Assembly: GCA_037045265.1 (NCBI GenBank)
Contig: JBAOHV010000019.1
Coordinates: forward strand, 434,001 to 498,000
Length of the DNA stretch: 64,000 bases
Reading direction: 5' to 3'
DNA from: JBAOHV01 sp037045265
Lineage (GTDB): Bacteria; Actinomycetota; Acidimicrobiia; Acidimicrobiales; Microtrichaceae
Positions 30,556-40,591 of the stretch are shown piece after piece. The first letter of the stretch is position 1. Every line of letters starts with the position of its first letter. Under the pieces are notes generated by a model, which saw nothing but the letters and a program-made list of their open reading frames with translations, made no database searches and was not told where the DNA came from. The position numbers were made by a program, and so were the translations under genes.

Positions 30556-31964
30556 GAGCCCTTCACCGCCATCCGGGCGATCACCAGGTCGGCAACGGTC
30601 GTCACGTCCCCGGCACCGATCGTCATGCACAGGTCCCCCGCCCGGAGCTCGTCGACCAGGCAGTCGACGACCGTGTCCAGGTCGGCGCACCATCGCAGGT
30701 CGATAGAGGCGTCGGCAGCCCGGACCGCGTCGACCAGCAGCGAACCACTCACACCCGGTCGCGGCGTCTCACCTGCCGGATAGATCTCGCTCAACAGGAG
30801 CAGGTCCGCATCGCCGAAGCATCCGGCGAAGTCCGCCCAGAGTGCCTCGGTGCGCGAGTACCGGTGAGGCTGGAACACCGCGACCACCCGGTCCCATCCC
30901 CCGCTGCGGCCAGCGGCCAGCGCCGCGCGCACCTCGGTGGGCAGGTGGGCGTAGTCGTCGACGAAGTCGATTCCGTTCACCGATCCCCGGCGTTCGAACC
31001 GACGGGCGGCTCCGGTGAAGCCCGCCAGTCCGCCTGCCGCCGCCCGCAGATCTGCACCGACCTCGGCGACCACGGCGAGCGCCCCGGTCGCGTTGAGGGC
31101 GTTGTGGAGCCCGGGAACCCCGAGCTCCACCGGTACCGACCCGGAGGTGCCGACCATGGTCCAGCGCGAGCCCTTGGGCCCGAGCACCAGGTCCTCGATC
31201 CTGTGGTCGGCCGACCCATCGATGCCGTACGAGACAGAACCGTGCGAACGCCCGATCCGGGCAGCTTCGGGGTCATCGGCACACACCACCCGCGGCCCGT
31301 CGGTACCGCCCAGGAAGTCGGCGAAACCCTGCCGGAGCTCGTCCCAACCTCCCCAGAACTCCAGGTGGTCCGGCTCGATGTTGGTCACCAGTGCTGCCGC
31401 ACGCGGGCCGGCCATGAAGCTGGCGTCGGACTCGTCGGCCTCGAGCACGAACCACCGCCCGGACCCGGAAGCCGCAGCGGCCCCGAGCACCGGTACCTCC
31501 GCGCCGATCAGGTAGGACGGATCCTCGCCAGCTGCGACCAGGGCCGTCGCGAGCATGGACGTGGTGGTGGTCTTGCCGTGTGTGCCGGAGACCGACAGGA
31601 ACGGCTGACGCACGGCGAAGGACGGCAGCAGGTCGATACGGCGCAGGACCGGCACACCTCGTTCGAGCGCCGCGGTCACCTCGGGATTGTCCGCTCCCAC
31701 TGCACTCGACACGACGACCAGTTCGGCATCACCGAGGTGACCGGCATCATGGCCGACGTGGACCTCCACCCCCTTGCCAGCGAGCTTGTCGAGTACCGGC
31801 CCTGATGCCCGGTCCGAGCCAGACACCCGGTGCCCCTGCTCGGCCAGGACCGTCGCGATAGCCGACATCCCCGCACCACCGACCGCCACGACGTGGATCC
31901 GGCGCGGAACTCCCAGATCGACCGGCTCGGCCAGCCCGGCGGGCTGCAGCGGGTCGGCAGTCAC
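30552..31964 (-). CDS. murC: UDP-N-acetylmuramate-L-alanine ligase
   Basis: MurC adds L-Ala to UDP-MurNAc. The N-terminal Rossmann segment reads IHVVAVGGAGMSAIATVLAE, the ATP loop SVSGTHGKTTTTSML is near residue 115, LEADESDASF and VTNIEPDHLEFW are Mur-ligase signatures, and FVDDYAHLPTEV marks the C-terminal domain. The GTG at 31964 overlaps the murG stop (GTGA). The length is 470 residues, as in other MurC enzymes. The frame is intact. Confidence 0.97.
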   Translation of the reverse strand: MTADPLQPAGLAEPVDLGVPRRIHVVAVGGAGMSAIATVLAEQGHRVSGSDRASGPVLDKLAGKGVEVHVGHDAGHLGDAELVVVSSAVGADNPEVTAALERGVPVLRRIDLLPSFAVRQPFLSVSGTHGKTTTTSMLATALVAAGEDPSYLIGAEVPVLGAAAASGSGRWFVLEADESDASFMAGPRAAALVTNIEPDHLEFWGGWDELRQGFADFLGGTDGPRVVCADDPEAARIGRSHGSVSYGIDGSADHRIEDLVLGPKGSRWTMVGTSGSVPVELGVPGLHNALNATGALAVVAEVGADLRAAAGGLAGFTGAARRFERRGSVNGIDFVDDYAHLPTEVRAALAAGRSGGWDRVVAVFQPHRYSRTEALWADFAGCFGDADLLLLSEIYPAGETPRPGVSGSLLVDAVRAADASIDLRWCADLDTVVDCLVDELRAGDLCMTIGAGDVTTVADLVIARMAVKGS

Positions 31965-33098
31965 GACCGTGGCCCTCGACCGCGGGACGCGGCTGCCTCG
32001 ACCAGATCCGCGACCGCCCCGGCCGCTTCGGGGTGTCCGACGGATCGAGCGGCGACGGCCATCGCCGACAGCCCGTCCTGGCCGGTCGACAGGATCTTGT
32101 CGACCTCTGCCACGAGCCGGTCGGCCTCGAGCTCGTCGTCGGGGAGGAGAACCGCGGCCCCCGCCCCCACCAGCGAAGCGGCGTTGGCCCGCTGGTGGTC
32201 GCGGGTCGCGATCGGCAGGGGGATCAGCACGGCTGGCACCCCGATGACAGCCAACTCGGCCACCGTCGTGCCGCCTGAACGGCACACGACCAGATCGGCG
32301 GCCACGAGAGCCAGATCCATCCTCGCCTCGTATCGGACCGGCTGGTACACGAGCCGGCCCGGGTCGAGCGTCGGACGCTCGTTCCAGTCACGCGCTCCGA
32401 CCACGTGGTGGATCGCCAGGTCGTCACGATCGGACCAGCGCCCGACGGCTTCCTGAACCGCGGTGTTCAGCCGTCGCGGCGCCGAGCGAGCCGGCGAAGA
32501 CCACCACGACGGTGCGGTCGAGCGGAAGGCCGAGCTCACGGCGTGCCGCGGCGCGGTCGAACGTGCGAGCGGCCTCGAGCATCTCGTCACGCACCGGGTT
32601 CCCGGTGACGATGGCGTTCGGGAGGTCGGTCTCGGGGAACGGCACCGCGGAGGCTCGGGCGAACCTTGCGACGAGCCGATTGGCTGCACCGGCGCGTGCG
32701 TTCTGTTCGGCCACCACCAGCGGGATGCGCCAGAGGACCGCGGCGATCGCGACCGCGGCGGAAGCGAATCCCCCGAGGGTGAGAACGACCTTCGGGCGTC
32801 GTCGACGGACCAGGACAACCGCTTGGAACATCGCGCGCACGAGTCCGACGACCGCTCCTATGTTGGCCATGGTGAGCTTGCGCTGCACACCGCGACCGGG
32901 GAGCAGGGTGATGCCGAATCCGGCTGCCGGCACGAGCTCCGCCTCGATGCCCCGGCTCGCTCCGACGAAGTGGATCTCGTCGCGGGAGTGGCCGCGCTCG
33001 ACGAGCTCGCGGGACACCGCCAGTCCCGGAAGGAGGTGCCCTGCGGTACCACCACCGGCGATCACAGCCCAGGTCGGAGCGGGCGAATCGGACGTCAT
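31961..33098 (-). CDS. murG: UDP-GlcNAc:lipid I N-acetylglucosaminyltransferase (one frameshift)
   Basis: MurG makes lipid II on the inner face of the membrane. ATG 33098 overlaps the ftsW stop (ATGA). The first half has the GT28 start WAVIAGGGTAGHLLPGLAVS, VLTLGGFASAAVAIAA and VVAEQNARAGAANRLVARFA. The second half has CRSGGTTVAELAVIGVPAVL, the UDP-GlcNAc-binding region, and PLPIATRDHQRANA. The frame breaks near 32,480, and removing one extra base joins FAGSLGA to RRLNTAVQEA. After repair it is about 379 residues, normal for MurG. Confidence 0.96.
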
Positions 33099-34354
33099 CG
33101 GTCGTGGGCGACCGACATGAGCACGCCGACCCCCACCAGGCACATGACCAGGGACGACCCGCCGTAAGACACGAAGGGCAACGTTATTCCCTTCGTCGGG
33201 AGCGCTCCGACAGTCACACCTATGTTGATGAGTGCCTGCACGCCGATCCATGCCGTGATGCCGAAGGCCACCAGTCGCCCGAACTCCGTCCGGGTGCGCA
33301 GGGCGATGCGCACACCGGCTCCGATGAACGCGATGAACGCCCCGAGCACCACTAGCGAGCCGACCAGGCCGAGCTCCTCGCCGATGATCGCAAGGATGAA
33401 GTCCGAGTCCGCGAACGGCAGGTAGCCCCATTTGGCGCGGGAGTTGCCGGGACCGTTGCCCCACAGCCCGCCCGACGCGAAGCCGATCTGCGATTGGAGC
33501 AGCTGCCACCCTTCTTTGGCCTGGTGCTGCTCGGGATTCAGGAAGGCGCCGATGCGCTTCAGGCGGAACCCCTGACCGGCCACCAGGAACAGAACCGCTG
33601 CTGCCCCGCCCGCGGCTGTCAGGATCCCCACCTGACGGCCGGGCACTCCCGCCAGGAACAGCATGGTCACGACAATCACACCGAGCAGCATGGTCGTGCC
33701 CATGTCGTCGCCTGCCATGACCATCGCGGCGGCGAAAGCAGTGACCACCAGAACCGGCTTGAGCAGGTCGGGAGATCCGATGTCACGATGACGGACATCG
33801 AGGTACCTCGCGAGCCACAGGATCAGGGCGAGCTTCAGCAGGTCCGAGGGCTGACCGGTCATCACCCCGAGACCCACCCAGCGGGTTGCACCGTTCACCG
33901 ACACGGCGAAGGGCAGCGCAGGTCCGCCGAACGTCCTGATGAGCACGTCGAGTGCCAGCATCGCCTGCAAGGCGACCGCGGCGAGCATCAGCGGCACTGC
34001 GATCCGGTCCCGCCAGGTACTCACCGGTATGCGTGACGCCAGCAGTGCCGCGCCGACCCCGAGAACCATGAAGACGGCCTGGCGACTCACCACCGCCCAG
34101 CTCGAGGACCCTCCTTGTACCGAGGCGACCGACGAGGCCGAGAAGACCATCACCAGACCCAGCATGCACAGGACGCCGACGGCCCCGAGCAGCACCGACT
34201 CCGCTGTCGGTCCAGGTGACACCTCTTCGACTCTGGCCCGAGCGCCACTGCGGGTGCTGGGTGTCCGCCTGGCAGAGCCACTGCGGCTGCTGGTGCTGCT
34301 GGTGCTGCGGCCTGCCGCCCGCTTGGCTGGTGGACGTCGCGTCGTCGTGCTCAC
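33095..34354 (-). CDS. ftsW: septal peptidoglycan glycosyltransferase FtsW
   Basis: A SEDS-family polymerase with about ten membrane helices. An Arg/Ser/Thr-rich cytoplasmic tail of about 45 residues precedes the first helix. Conserved SEDS segments are NGATRWVGLGVMTGQPSDLL, GDDMGTTMLLGVIVV, the loop FLNPEQHQAKEGWQLLQSQI, GLWGNGPGNSRAKWGYLPFA followed by DSDFILAIIGEELG, and the end GITLPFVSYGGSSLV. The start is a GTG at 34354 overlapping the murD stop (GTGA). The 419 residues fit FtsW rather than RodA, as does the dcw position next to murG and murD. Confidence 0.96.
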   Translation of the reverse strand: MSTTTRRPPAKRAAGRSTSSTSSRSGSARRTPSTRSGARARVEEVSPGPTAESVLLGAVGVLCMLGLVMVFSASSVASVQGGSSSWAVVSRQAVFMVLGVGAALLASRIPVSTWRDRIAVPLMLAAVALQAMLALDVLIRTFGGPALPFAVSVNGATRWVGLGVMTGQPSDLLKLALILWLARYLDVRHRDIGSPDLLKPVLVVTAFAAAMVMAGDDMGTTMLLGVIVVTMLFLAGVPGRQVGILTAAGGAAAVLFLVAGQGFRLKRIGAFLNPEQHQAKEGWQLLQSQIGFASGGLWGNGPGNSRAKWGYLPFADSDFILAIIGEELGLVGSLVVLGAFIAFIGAGVRIALRTRTEFGRLVAFGITAWIGVQALINIGVTVGALPTKGITLPFVSYGGSSLVMCLVGVGVLMSVAHDR

Positions 34355-35802
34355 GACCCGTCTCCCAGCACCAGGTCGCGCACGCAGGCCACGAAGTCGT
34401 CGCCGCGCTCACCGTAGGAGCGGTACCAGTCGAACGAGGCACACGCAGGCGAGAGCAGCACCGTGTCGCCTACGCCCGCCAGCGTCGCCGCAGCCCGTAC
34501 CGCGTCGGCCATTGACTCGGCTGTGACCGAGGTGACGTCGGGGAACGCGGCGACGACTTCGTCCGCTGCTTCACCGATGCCGACCACGCCACGGAGGCGG
34601 TCGGACACCGCACCGAGCGCTCTCAGGTCGAGGCCCTTGTTGCGGCCACCGGCGATCAGCACGACCGATTGGAAGCCACGCACTGCAGCCACGGTGGCAT
34701 GTGGGGCGGTCGCCTTCGAGTCGTCGAACCACCTCACGCCGTCTCTCTCGCCGACCAGCTGGACCCGGTGCGACAGACCTGCGAAGTTCCTGATCGCCCG
34801 GCGGACACCGTGCAGGTCGGCTCCGCCTGCGAGTGCCGTGGCAGCCGCGGCGAGAACGTTCGAGCGATCGTGCGGCAAGGAGCTCCAGAGCTCGTCCACC
34901 CGTGCCAGCTCGAGGTCTCCTGGCCCCACCAGCAGTCCGTCCTGCTCGCGGTAGTCGACCGGCGCCCCGCTCGGATCAGGGCCCAGTCCATAGCGCACGA
35001 CCCGAGGGGAATCGGGACCGGTCGGGGCAGCCGCGGCGACGACGACGTCGTCGACGTTGACGACCGCGACATCGCCGCTGACCTGGTCGGACCAGATCCT
35101 CGCCTTGGCGTCGCGATAGGCGTCCAGGGAGTCGTGCACGTCCAGATGGTCCGGCGCGAAGTTCAGCCAGGTGGCGACCCGCGGTTCGAAGTGCCGGCTC
35201 TGGGCGAGCCGGAACGACGACGCCTCGACGACGAACACGTCGGTCGCGGGGTCGTCGATCGCGGCGACGAGCGGAACCTCGGTGTTGCCGACCGCGGCAC
35301 TGCACACCCCCGAGGCGTCGAGCATGGCGTCGACGAGGGTGGTCACCGTGGTCTTGCCGTTGGTCCCGGTTATCGCCAGGACCGGCCGGTCGTCCCACGC
35401 GGCGGCCAGGTCGAACTCGCTGAGCACTGCCACTCCGGCGGAGCGGGCAAACGCGAACAGCGGATGTGACTCGGCCAGGCCCGGGGTGGGGACCACGGCG
35501 TCCACGCGCCCCATGACGTCGTCCCATTCGATCGGCTGGGCGAGAACCTCGACTTGCGCGCCGGCGACAGCCGCGCCGCCGATCTCCGCGGCGAGCGCGT
35601 CCCGGCGTACAGGGTCGCCGTCGTCGCTGAGCACCACATCCCTACCGCGCCTGACCAGTGCCGCGGCGACGGCCATGTTGGTAACCCCGAGCCCGTGCAC
35701 CAGGAAACGGCGCTCCGCCAACCTGTCGGGTGACGTGCCGGCGAGCTGGTGGGTGTCGTGGGAGTCGGGGCGCGAGTCCAGGGGGGTTGGGTCGCCGGTC
35801 AT
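34351..35802 (-). CDS. murD: UDP-N-acetylmuramoyl-L-alanine-D-glutamate ligase
   Basis: MurD adds D-Glu. Motifs include the N-terminal FLVHGLGVTNMAVAAALVRR, the ATP loop AITGTNGKTTVTTLVDAML near residue 145, VVEASSFRLAQSRHF, WLNFAPDHLDVHDS and VRWFDDSKATAPHATVAAVR. The ATG at 35802 overlaps the mraY stop (ATGA). At 483 residues it is slightly long owing to a 30-residue N-terminal extension. The frame is intact. Confidence 0.96.
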   Translation of the reverse strand: MTGDPTPLDSRPDSHDTHQLAGTSPDRLAERRFLVHGLGVTNMAVAAALVRRGRDVVLSDDGDPVRRDALAAEIGGAAVAGAQVEVLAQPIEWDDVMGRVDAVVPTPGLAESHPLFAFARSAGVAVLSEFDLAAAWDDRPVLAITGTNGKTTVTTLVDAMLDASGVCSAAVGNTEVPLVAAIDDPATDVFVVEASSFRLAQSRHFEPRVATWLNFAPDHLDVHDSLDAYRDAKARIWSDQVSGDVAVVNVDDVVVAAAAPTGPDSPRVVRYGLGPDPSGAPVDYREQDGLLVGPGDLELARVDELWSSLPHDRSNVLAAAATALAGGADLHGVRRAIRNFAGLSHRVQLVGERDGVRWFDDSKATAPHATVAAVRGFQSVVLIAGGRNKGLDLRALGAVSDRLRGVVGIGEAADEVVAAFPDVTSVTAESMADAVRAAATLAGVGDTVLLSPACASFDWYRSYGERGDDFVACVRDLVLGDGS

Positions 35803-36830
35803 CCCAGGCCTCCCCCACGGATGAACTCACGGTAGAAGATGCCCAGACCGAACGCTGTGCACGCTCCCGTCACCATCCAGAGCCGGATGATCACGGTGGT
35901 CTCGGGCCAACCCTTGAGCTCGAAGTGGTGATGGATGGGGGCCATCTTGAAGATGCGTCGACCGAAGATGCGGAAACTGGCGACCTGCAGGATGACCGAG
36001 ACCGTCTCGAGCACGAAGACCAGGCCGAGGATCGGCAGGAGCAGTGCCGTCGACGAGCTCAGCGCCAGTGCTGCCAACGCCATGCCGATAGCCAGCGACC
36101 CGGTGTCGCCCATGAAGATCTGCGCGGGTGCGGCGTTCCACCACAGGAACCCGGCGCACGCTCCCATCATCGCGGCCGCAACCACGGCGAGGTCGAGACC
36201 GACGTTGATACCGAAGAACGCCGAGTAGCGGAAGATCGAGTAGCCGATCACGACGTAGCCGGCGAACACCAGCGCCGCGGACCCGGCCGCCAGTCCGTCG
36301 AGCCCGTCGGTCAGGTTCACGGCGTTGGTCGCCGCCGCGATCAGCAGGATCGCCCAGAGCGCCCATCCGATCCGACCCAGCTCCCATCCCATGTCGTTCC
36401 ACTTGACGAAGCTGATCGTCGTGTGGACGTTGGTCCGCGCGAGCATCATCACCACGAACAGGACAGCGACGGTGAGCAGGCCGAACATCTTGGCCCGCTT
36501 GGACAGGCCGAGGTTGCGTTCGTTGGTGACCTTGATCCAGTCGTCGAGCAGTCCGACGACGCCGGCGCCGCTGATCGCCAGCATCGCGGCGATGCCGGTC
36601 CATGTGAAGACTCCGTCGTACAGGTTCGAGACCAGGTACCCGGCCAGCGAGCCGGCGACGATCGCGATCCCGCCCATCGTCGGGGTCCCGGCCTTGACCA
36701 TGTGCCCTTCGGGTACATCCTCGTGGATCGGCTGTCCGATGCGGCGCCGGGTCAACACGACGATGAGCATCTTGGTGCCACCCAACGACACGACGGTGGC
36801 TATCCCCACCGCGAGCAGGAGGCGGATCAT
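35799..36830 (-). CDS. mraY: phospho-N-acetylmuramoyl-pentapeptide-transferase
   Basis: MraY makes lipid I from UDP-MurNAc-pentapeptide and undecaprenyl phosphate. It has about ten membrane helices. The magnesium and substrate motifs are KAGTPTMGGIAIV near residue 46, GLLDDWIKV with the paired Asp near residue 94, TNAVNLTDGLDGLAAG with catalytic Asp residues near 175, and MAPIHHHFELKGWPE with the HHH segment. The 343 residues and ATG overlap with murE (ATGA) are normal. It directly follows murE with no murF between. The frame is intact. Confidence 0.97.
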   Translation of the reverse strand: MIRLLLAVGIATVVSLGGTKMLIVVLTRRRIGQPIHEDVPEGHMVKAGTPTMGGIAIVAGSLAGYLVSNLYDGVFTWTGIAAMLAISGAGVVGLLDDWIKVTNERNLGLSKRAKMFGLLTVAVLFVVMMLARTNVHTTISFVKWNDMGWELGRIGWALWAILLIAAATNAVNLTDGLDGLAAGSAALVFAGYVVIGYSIFRYSAFFGINVGLDLAVVAAAMMGACAGFLWWNAAPAQIFMGDTGSLAIGMALAALALSSSTALLLPILGLVFVLETVSVILQVASFRIFGRRIFKMAPIHHHFELKGWPETTVIIRLWMVTGACTAFGLGIFYREFIRGGGLG

Positions 36831-38227
36831 TCGCCCGCCCCTATGTCGTGGATCGCGGCGCGCACCTCGGCGCGGTCGTCAAAGGGCAGGGTCCGGTCGG
36901 CGAACACCTGGCCCTGTTCGTGACCCTTGCCGGCTATGACCACGACGTCATCGGGGCCTGCAGATGCGAGCGCGGACCTGATCGCGGCCGCGCGGTCCAT
37001 CTCGATCTCGTGAGGACCTGAGACTCCGGTGATGATCTCGCGCACGATCGCCGCGGGGTCCTCGCTGCGCGGGTTGTCGTTGGTGAGCACCACGCGGTCG
37101 GCCAACTCCGATGCCACCCTTCCCATCATCGGCCGCTTGGACCGGTCCCGCTCACCGCCGCACCCGAACACGACGACAACTTTTCCACGCGCGCCGGCCA
37201 GCTCCCGCGATGCTCCCAGGATCTGCTCCAGCGCATCCGGGGTGTGCGCGTAGTCGACGACCGCCATGGCGCCACCAGCGAGCTCGAAGGTCTCGAAGCG
37301 ACCGGGCACCGGCGACAGCGCGGCCAGACCAGCCGCGACAGCGGCAGGCTCCACACCCAGCAAGGCGCACGCCTCGGCCGCCAGCAGCGCGTTGGCAACG
37401 TTGTGACGCCCGTGCATCGGCACGAGAAGGTCCACGCCGTTCCAGCGGAACCGGCTGCCCGAACGTGTGACGACCAGGTCCTCGGCGTCTGACATGGACA
37501 CGCGACGAACCGGGATCTCCGACGCGTCCACGAGCAGACGCCCGTGGAGGTCGTCGACGAAGATGACCCCGACCTGCGCCCTGCCCGGCTCGAACAGGCG
37601 CGCCTTGGCGGCGAAGTACGCCTCGGGTGTGCTGTGGAAGTCAAGATGGTCGGTGCCCAGGTTGGTGAACACGGCGACCGCGAAGTCGACGGCATCGACC
37701 CTGTGCATCGACAGGGCATGCGACGAGACCTCCATGGCGACCGTGTCGACTCCGTCGGCCAGCATCGAGGCGAGCTGGCGTTGGAGGTCGGGGGCCTCTG
37801 GGGTGGTCCGGGCACCGGTGAGAGTGCCGATGGACGCCGGCTTGCGGCCCGCGCCGACCATGATCGCCTCGATCATCGACACGACGGTCGTCTTGCCGTT
37901 CGTGCCGGTCACACCCACGACGTCGAGGGACGCGGACGGGGAACCGTGCACGTGGGCTGCTGCGACCGCCATGGCCGGGCGGACGTCGTCCACGATGAGC
38001 GCAGGCGCCGGCGTCGACAGCTCACGCTCGCAGAGCAACGCCACCGCACCGACGCGGACAGCCTCATCGGCATGGTCGTGGCCGTCGTCGCGCTCGCCCT
38101 TCACACAACAGAACAGTGAGCCCGACGCCACCGAGCGCGAGTCCATGACGACGTCGTGAACCTCGATCGTCGGGTCTCCGACGAGGCGTCCGTCGAGCAG
38201 CTCTGCGAGGCGCCCCAGCGAGGCCAT
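36827..38227 (-). CDS. murE: UDP-MurNAc-L-alanyl-D-glutamate-2,6-diaminopimelate ligase
   Basis: MurE adds the third stem-peptide residue. The ATP loop GVTGTNGKTTVVSMIEAI is near residue 110, with TVAMEVSSHALSMHRVDAV and NLGTDHLDFH following. The specificity segment NDNPRSEDP contains DNPR, which in this family indicates meso-diaminopimelate rather than lysine. The ATG at 38227 was chosen because its A overlaps the ftsI TGA (TGATG) and GGGAGG lies six bases upstream; an in-frame TTG just before is less likely. The length is 466 residues and the frame is intact. Confidence 0.96.
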   Translation of the reverse strand: MASLGRLAELLDGRLVGDPTIEVHDVVMDSRSVASGSLFCCVKGERDDGHDHADEAVRVGAVALLCERELSTPAPALIVDDVRPAMAVAAAHVHGSPSASLDVVGVTGTNGKTTVVSMIEAIMVGAGRKPASIGTLTGARTTPEAPDLQRQLASMLADGVDTVAMEVSSHALSMHRVDAVDFAVAVFTNLGTDHLDFHSTPEAYFAAKARLFEPGRAQVGVIFVDDLHGRLLVDASEIPVRRVSMSDAEDLVVTRSGSRFRWNGVDLLVPMHGRHNVANALLAAEACALLGVEPAAVAAGLAALSPVPGRFETFELAGGAMAVVDYAHTPDALEQILGASRELAGARGKVVVVFGCGGERDRSKRPMMGRVASELADRVVLTNDNPRSEDPAAIVREIITGVSGPHEIEMDRAAAIRSALASAGPDDVVVIAGKGHEQGQVFADRTLPFDDRAEVRAAIHDIGAGE

Positions 38228-40179
38228 CAAGGCCTCCCGCCACCGCGGGAGGCACCGTCTGTCGTCGGCGTCGAAGCAGGGGTTGCTCGCAGCAGTCCGG
38301 ACGTCGCCGGGTCGTCGGGAGCCCCGGAAGGGGCGATGCCCAGCTCACGGATCGACAGCTTCGCAAGCTCGCTGAAGATCGGTCCGGCGGCGGTCGCGCC
38401 GGTGAGCCCCGGAGTGGAATCCTCGATGATGACGGTGATCGCCACCTCTGGGCGATCTGCTGGGAAGTACCCGGTGAACGTCGCTACGTAGTGGTAGATG
38501 CCGTCGATCCACCGGTATGCGTCCTTGCGGTCCACACGCTCGGGACTGACCATGCGTGACGTGCCGGTCTTCGCCGCCACCTGGTAGCCGGGCAGGTTGA
38601 GCGCCTTGCCTGTGCCCTCACGCACCACTTCCTGGAGCATCGACGACACCTCCCGGGCCGCTCGCTGCGAGATCACCTGCCGATCGGGGCGAGCGTCGAC
38701 CTCGGTCCGGGTACCGCCGGGTGACACGACCGAGTCGACCAGACGCGGAGCGACGTAGTGGCCGTCGTTGGCGATCACGTTGTACGCAGACCACAGCTGC
38801 AACGCCGTGGCGCTCTGGTGCGTCCCGATCGCGGACGCGGCCAGGTCCGGCTCGGTCCACACACCGACGTCCGGCAGGAGTCCGGCGGACTCGGCCGGAT
38901 GACCGATACCGGTGACGCTCCCGAACCCGAACCCGACGAGCGCCTCGTACAGGGCGTCCTTGCCCAGTGCCTGGGCGATCTTGATCGTGCCCACGTTCGA
39001 CGACTCCGCGAGGATCTGGCTCACACGCATCGGCTCGGTGGCGTGCTCCTCGGAATCGGAGAACGTCCGATCGTCGACGACCAGGCGCCAGGGCACCTCG
39101 ATCTCGGTGCCCGAGTCGACCTGGCCCGATTCGACCGCTGCGGCCACCGTCACCAGCTTGAAGACCGAACCCGCCTGGTAGGCGTTGGACAGAGCGATGG
39201 GACCGCTGGAGAGACCGACCTTGCCGGTCTTCTCGTCACGCTCGACGGACGCGGCGGCGAGGACCTCACCTGTCGACGGACGTCCGATGATCGCCACCCC
39301 GCGCACACCACCGGCGACCTCGGTCCCGGCTGCAACCACACGCTCGGCCTCGTACTGGAGGGTGCGATCCAGGGTCAGTTGTACGTCGGAACCCACCGAC
39401 GGCTGTTCGACCAGGCGTTCGGCTCCGGCGATCGTCGCTCCCCCCGCACCGAACTCGACCACCTTGCGGCCGGGACTCCCGCGCAGCTGCTCGTCGTAGG
39501 CACGTTCGACACCGGCGAGCTCACCCGGTCCGTCGGGCCCGACGTTGCCGATCAACCGCAACGCCGAGTCGCCTGCCGGGTGGACGCGTTCGGTCGACTC
39601 CTCGAGGATCAGCACATCGTCGATGCCGGCATCGGAGAGCATCTCGGCCGCGGCTCGCGCATCTTCTTCACGCACCGTCTCGGCGAGGCGGACCCAGGGA
39701 TCATCCGGCTCGGAGCGCAGCAGGATCCGGGCCAGCTCGGCGCTCTCCACCCCCAGGTGGGGCGCCAACTGATCCGCGAACTGCTCCAGGTCGGCCCGAT
39801 CCTCGATTCCCTCCCTGGCGAGCGTCGACATGTTCACCGCGACACGCTTGCGCTGCACCGAGATCGCGAGCTCGACGCCGTTGCGGTCGAGGATCGACCC
39901 CCGCTGGGCCGGCAGATCCACCGACCGGACCCGCTGGTCTTCTCCCCTACGTGCAAGGTGTCCGCCGTCGCCGGCCTGGACCCCGACGAGCTTCAGCACC
40001 GACCACAGCACCAGCGCGCCGAGCACGAAGCCCACCACCGAGAGCCGCTTGACGACGTCGTAGGACTGGCCGCCGCTCCGGCGCTGGTCGCGCGCCGGAG
40101 GTCGCCCGCGGTGGCGAGCCCCGGCGGATCGTGAGCGGCTCCCACGCCCACGCGACGGATGGGTGCGACGATCAGTCAC
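38227..40179 (-). CDS. ftsI: septal penicillin-binding protein (class B, FtsI/PBP3)
   Basis: A class B transpeptidase of the divisome. A basic cytoplasmic tail of about 45 residues is followed by one membrane helix (VVGFVLGALVLWSVLKLVG), the PBP dimerisation domain starting at RGSILDRNGVELAISV, and the transpeptidase domain. Its catalytic motifs are SVFK near residue 335, SSN near residue 387 and KTGTS near residue 536. A 45-residue Ala/Pro/Thr tail ends the protein. The GTG at 40179 overlaps the ftsL stop by eight bases. At 650 residues it is typical of actinobacterial FtsI. Confidence 0.96.
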   Translation of the reverse strand: MTDRRTHPSRGRGSRSRSAGARHRGRPPARDQRRSGGQSYDVVKRLSVVGFVLGALVLWSVLKLVGVQAGDGGHLARRGEDQRVRSVDLPAQRGSILDRNGVELAISVQRKRVAVNMSTLAREGIEDRADLEQFADQLAPHLGVESAELARILLRSEPDDPWVRLAETVREEDARAAAEMLSDAGIDDVLILEESTERVHPAGDSALRLIGNVGPDGPGELAGVERAYDEQLRGSPGRKVVEFGAGGATIAGAERLVEQPSVGSDVQLTLDRTLQYEAERVVAAGTEVAGGVRGVAIIGRPSTGEVLAAASVERDEKTGKVGLSSGPIALSNAYQAGSVFKLVTVAAAVESGQVDSGTEIEVPWRLVVDDRTFSDSEEHATEPMRVSQILAESSNVGTIKIAQALGKDALYEALVGFGFGSVTGIGHPAESAGLLPDVGVWTEPDLAASAIGTHQSATALQLWSAYNVIANDGHYVAPRLVDSVVSPGGTRTEVDARPDRQVISQRAAREVSSMLQEVVREGTGKALNLPGYQVAAKTGTSRMVSPERVDRKDAYRWIDGIYHYVATFTGYFPADRPEVAITVIIEDSTPGLTGATAAGPIFSELAKLSIRELGIAPSGAPDDPATSGLLRATPASTPTTDGASRGGGRP

Positions 40180-40591
40180 CGGACCCCGTACTTTCCTGAC
40201 CGGCTGCGTCCTGCTGACCGGCTGCGTCCTGCGGTGGCGTCAGCGGGACAACCATCGCGGGTGCGACCATGCCCAGCGCGGCGGCCTCGGCCATGATCCG
40301 CTCGGGCGACTCGGCGACGGCGACGTCGACTCGCAGATCGCGCTGTCGCCGCTCCGCATCCACGAGCTGCTGATCCAGCTGGTCGATGCGATGTTGGGCT
40401 TCGATCCGCTGTGCCTGGATGGCTACAGACCCCGCCAGGATCACGAAGAAGAGAGCGACGCTGGTGATCAGAATCGTGCGGGTTCCGACACGCCGACGCG
40501 TGTGGACCGCCAGCCGCGGTCCGACCGTCTCCTGGGGGAGCGACCGGACCGCGGTTCGCGACGCTCGAACGCCACCGCGAGCGGACGCCAC
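40172..40591 (-). CDS. ftsL: FtsL-like division protein (start uncertain)
   Basis: A short bitopic protein between rsmH and ftsI, the usual ftsL position. An Arg-rich N-terminus leads to a helix (ILITSVALFFVILAGSVAI), then a coiled coil (AQHRIDQLDQQLVDAERRQR) and ESPERIMAEAAALGMVAP, the FtsL-type end. A Gln/Ala/Gly tail follows. The GTG at 40591 gives 139 residues. An ATG at 40635 overlaps the rsmH stop (ATGA) and would be the expected coupled start, but it is in another frame; a 16-base tandem duplication and possible indels lie between. FtsL joins FtsB and FtsQ. Sequence similarity in this family is weak, so position and topology carry the call. Confidence 0.8.
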   Translation of the reverse strand: MASARGGVRASRTAVRSLPQETVGPRLAVHTRRRVGTRTILITSVALFFVILAGSVAIQAQRIEAQHRIDQLDQQLVDAERRQRDLRVDVAVAESPERIMAEAAALGMVAPAMVVPLTPPQDAAGQQDAAGQESTGSGD

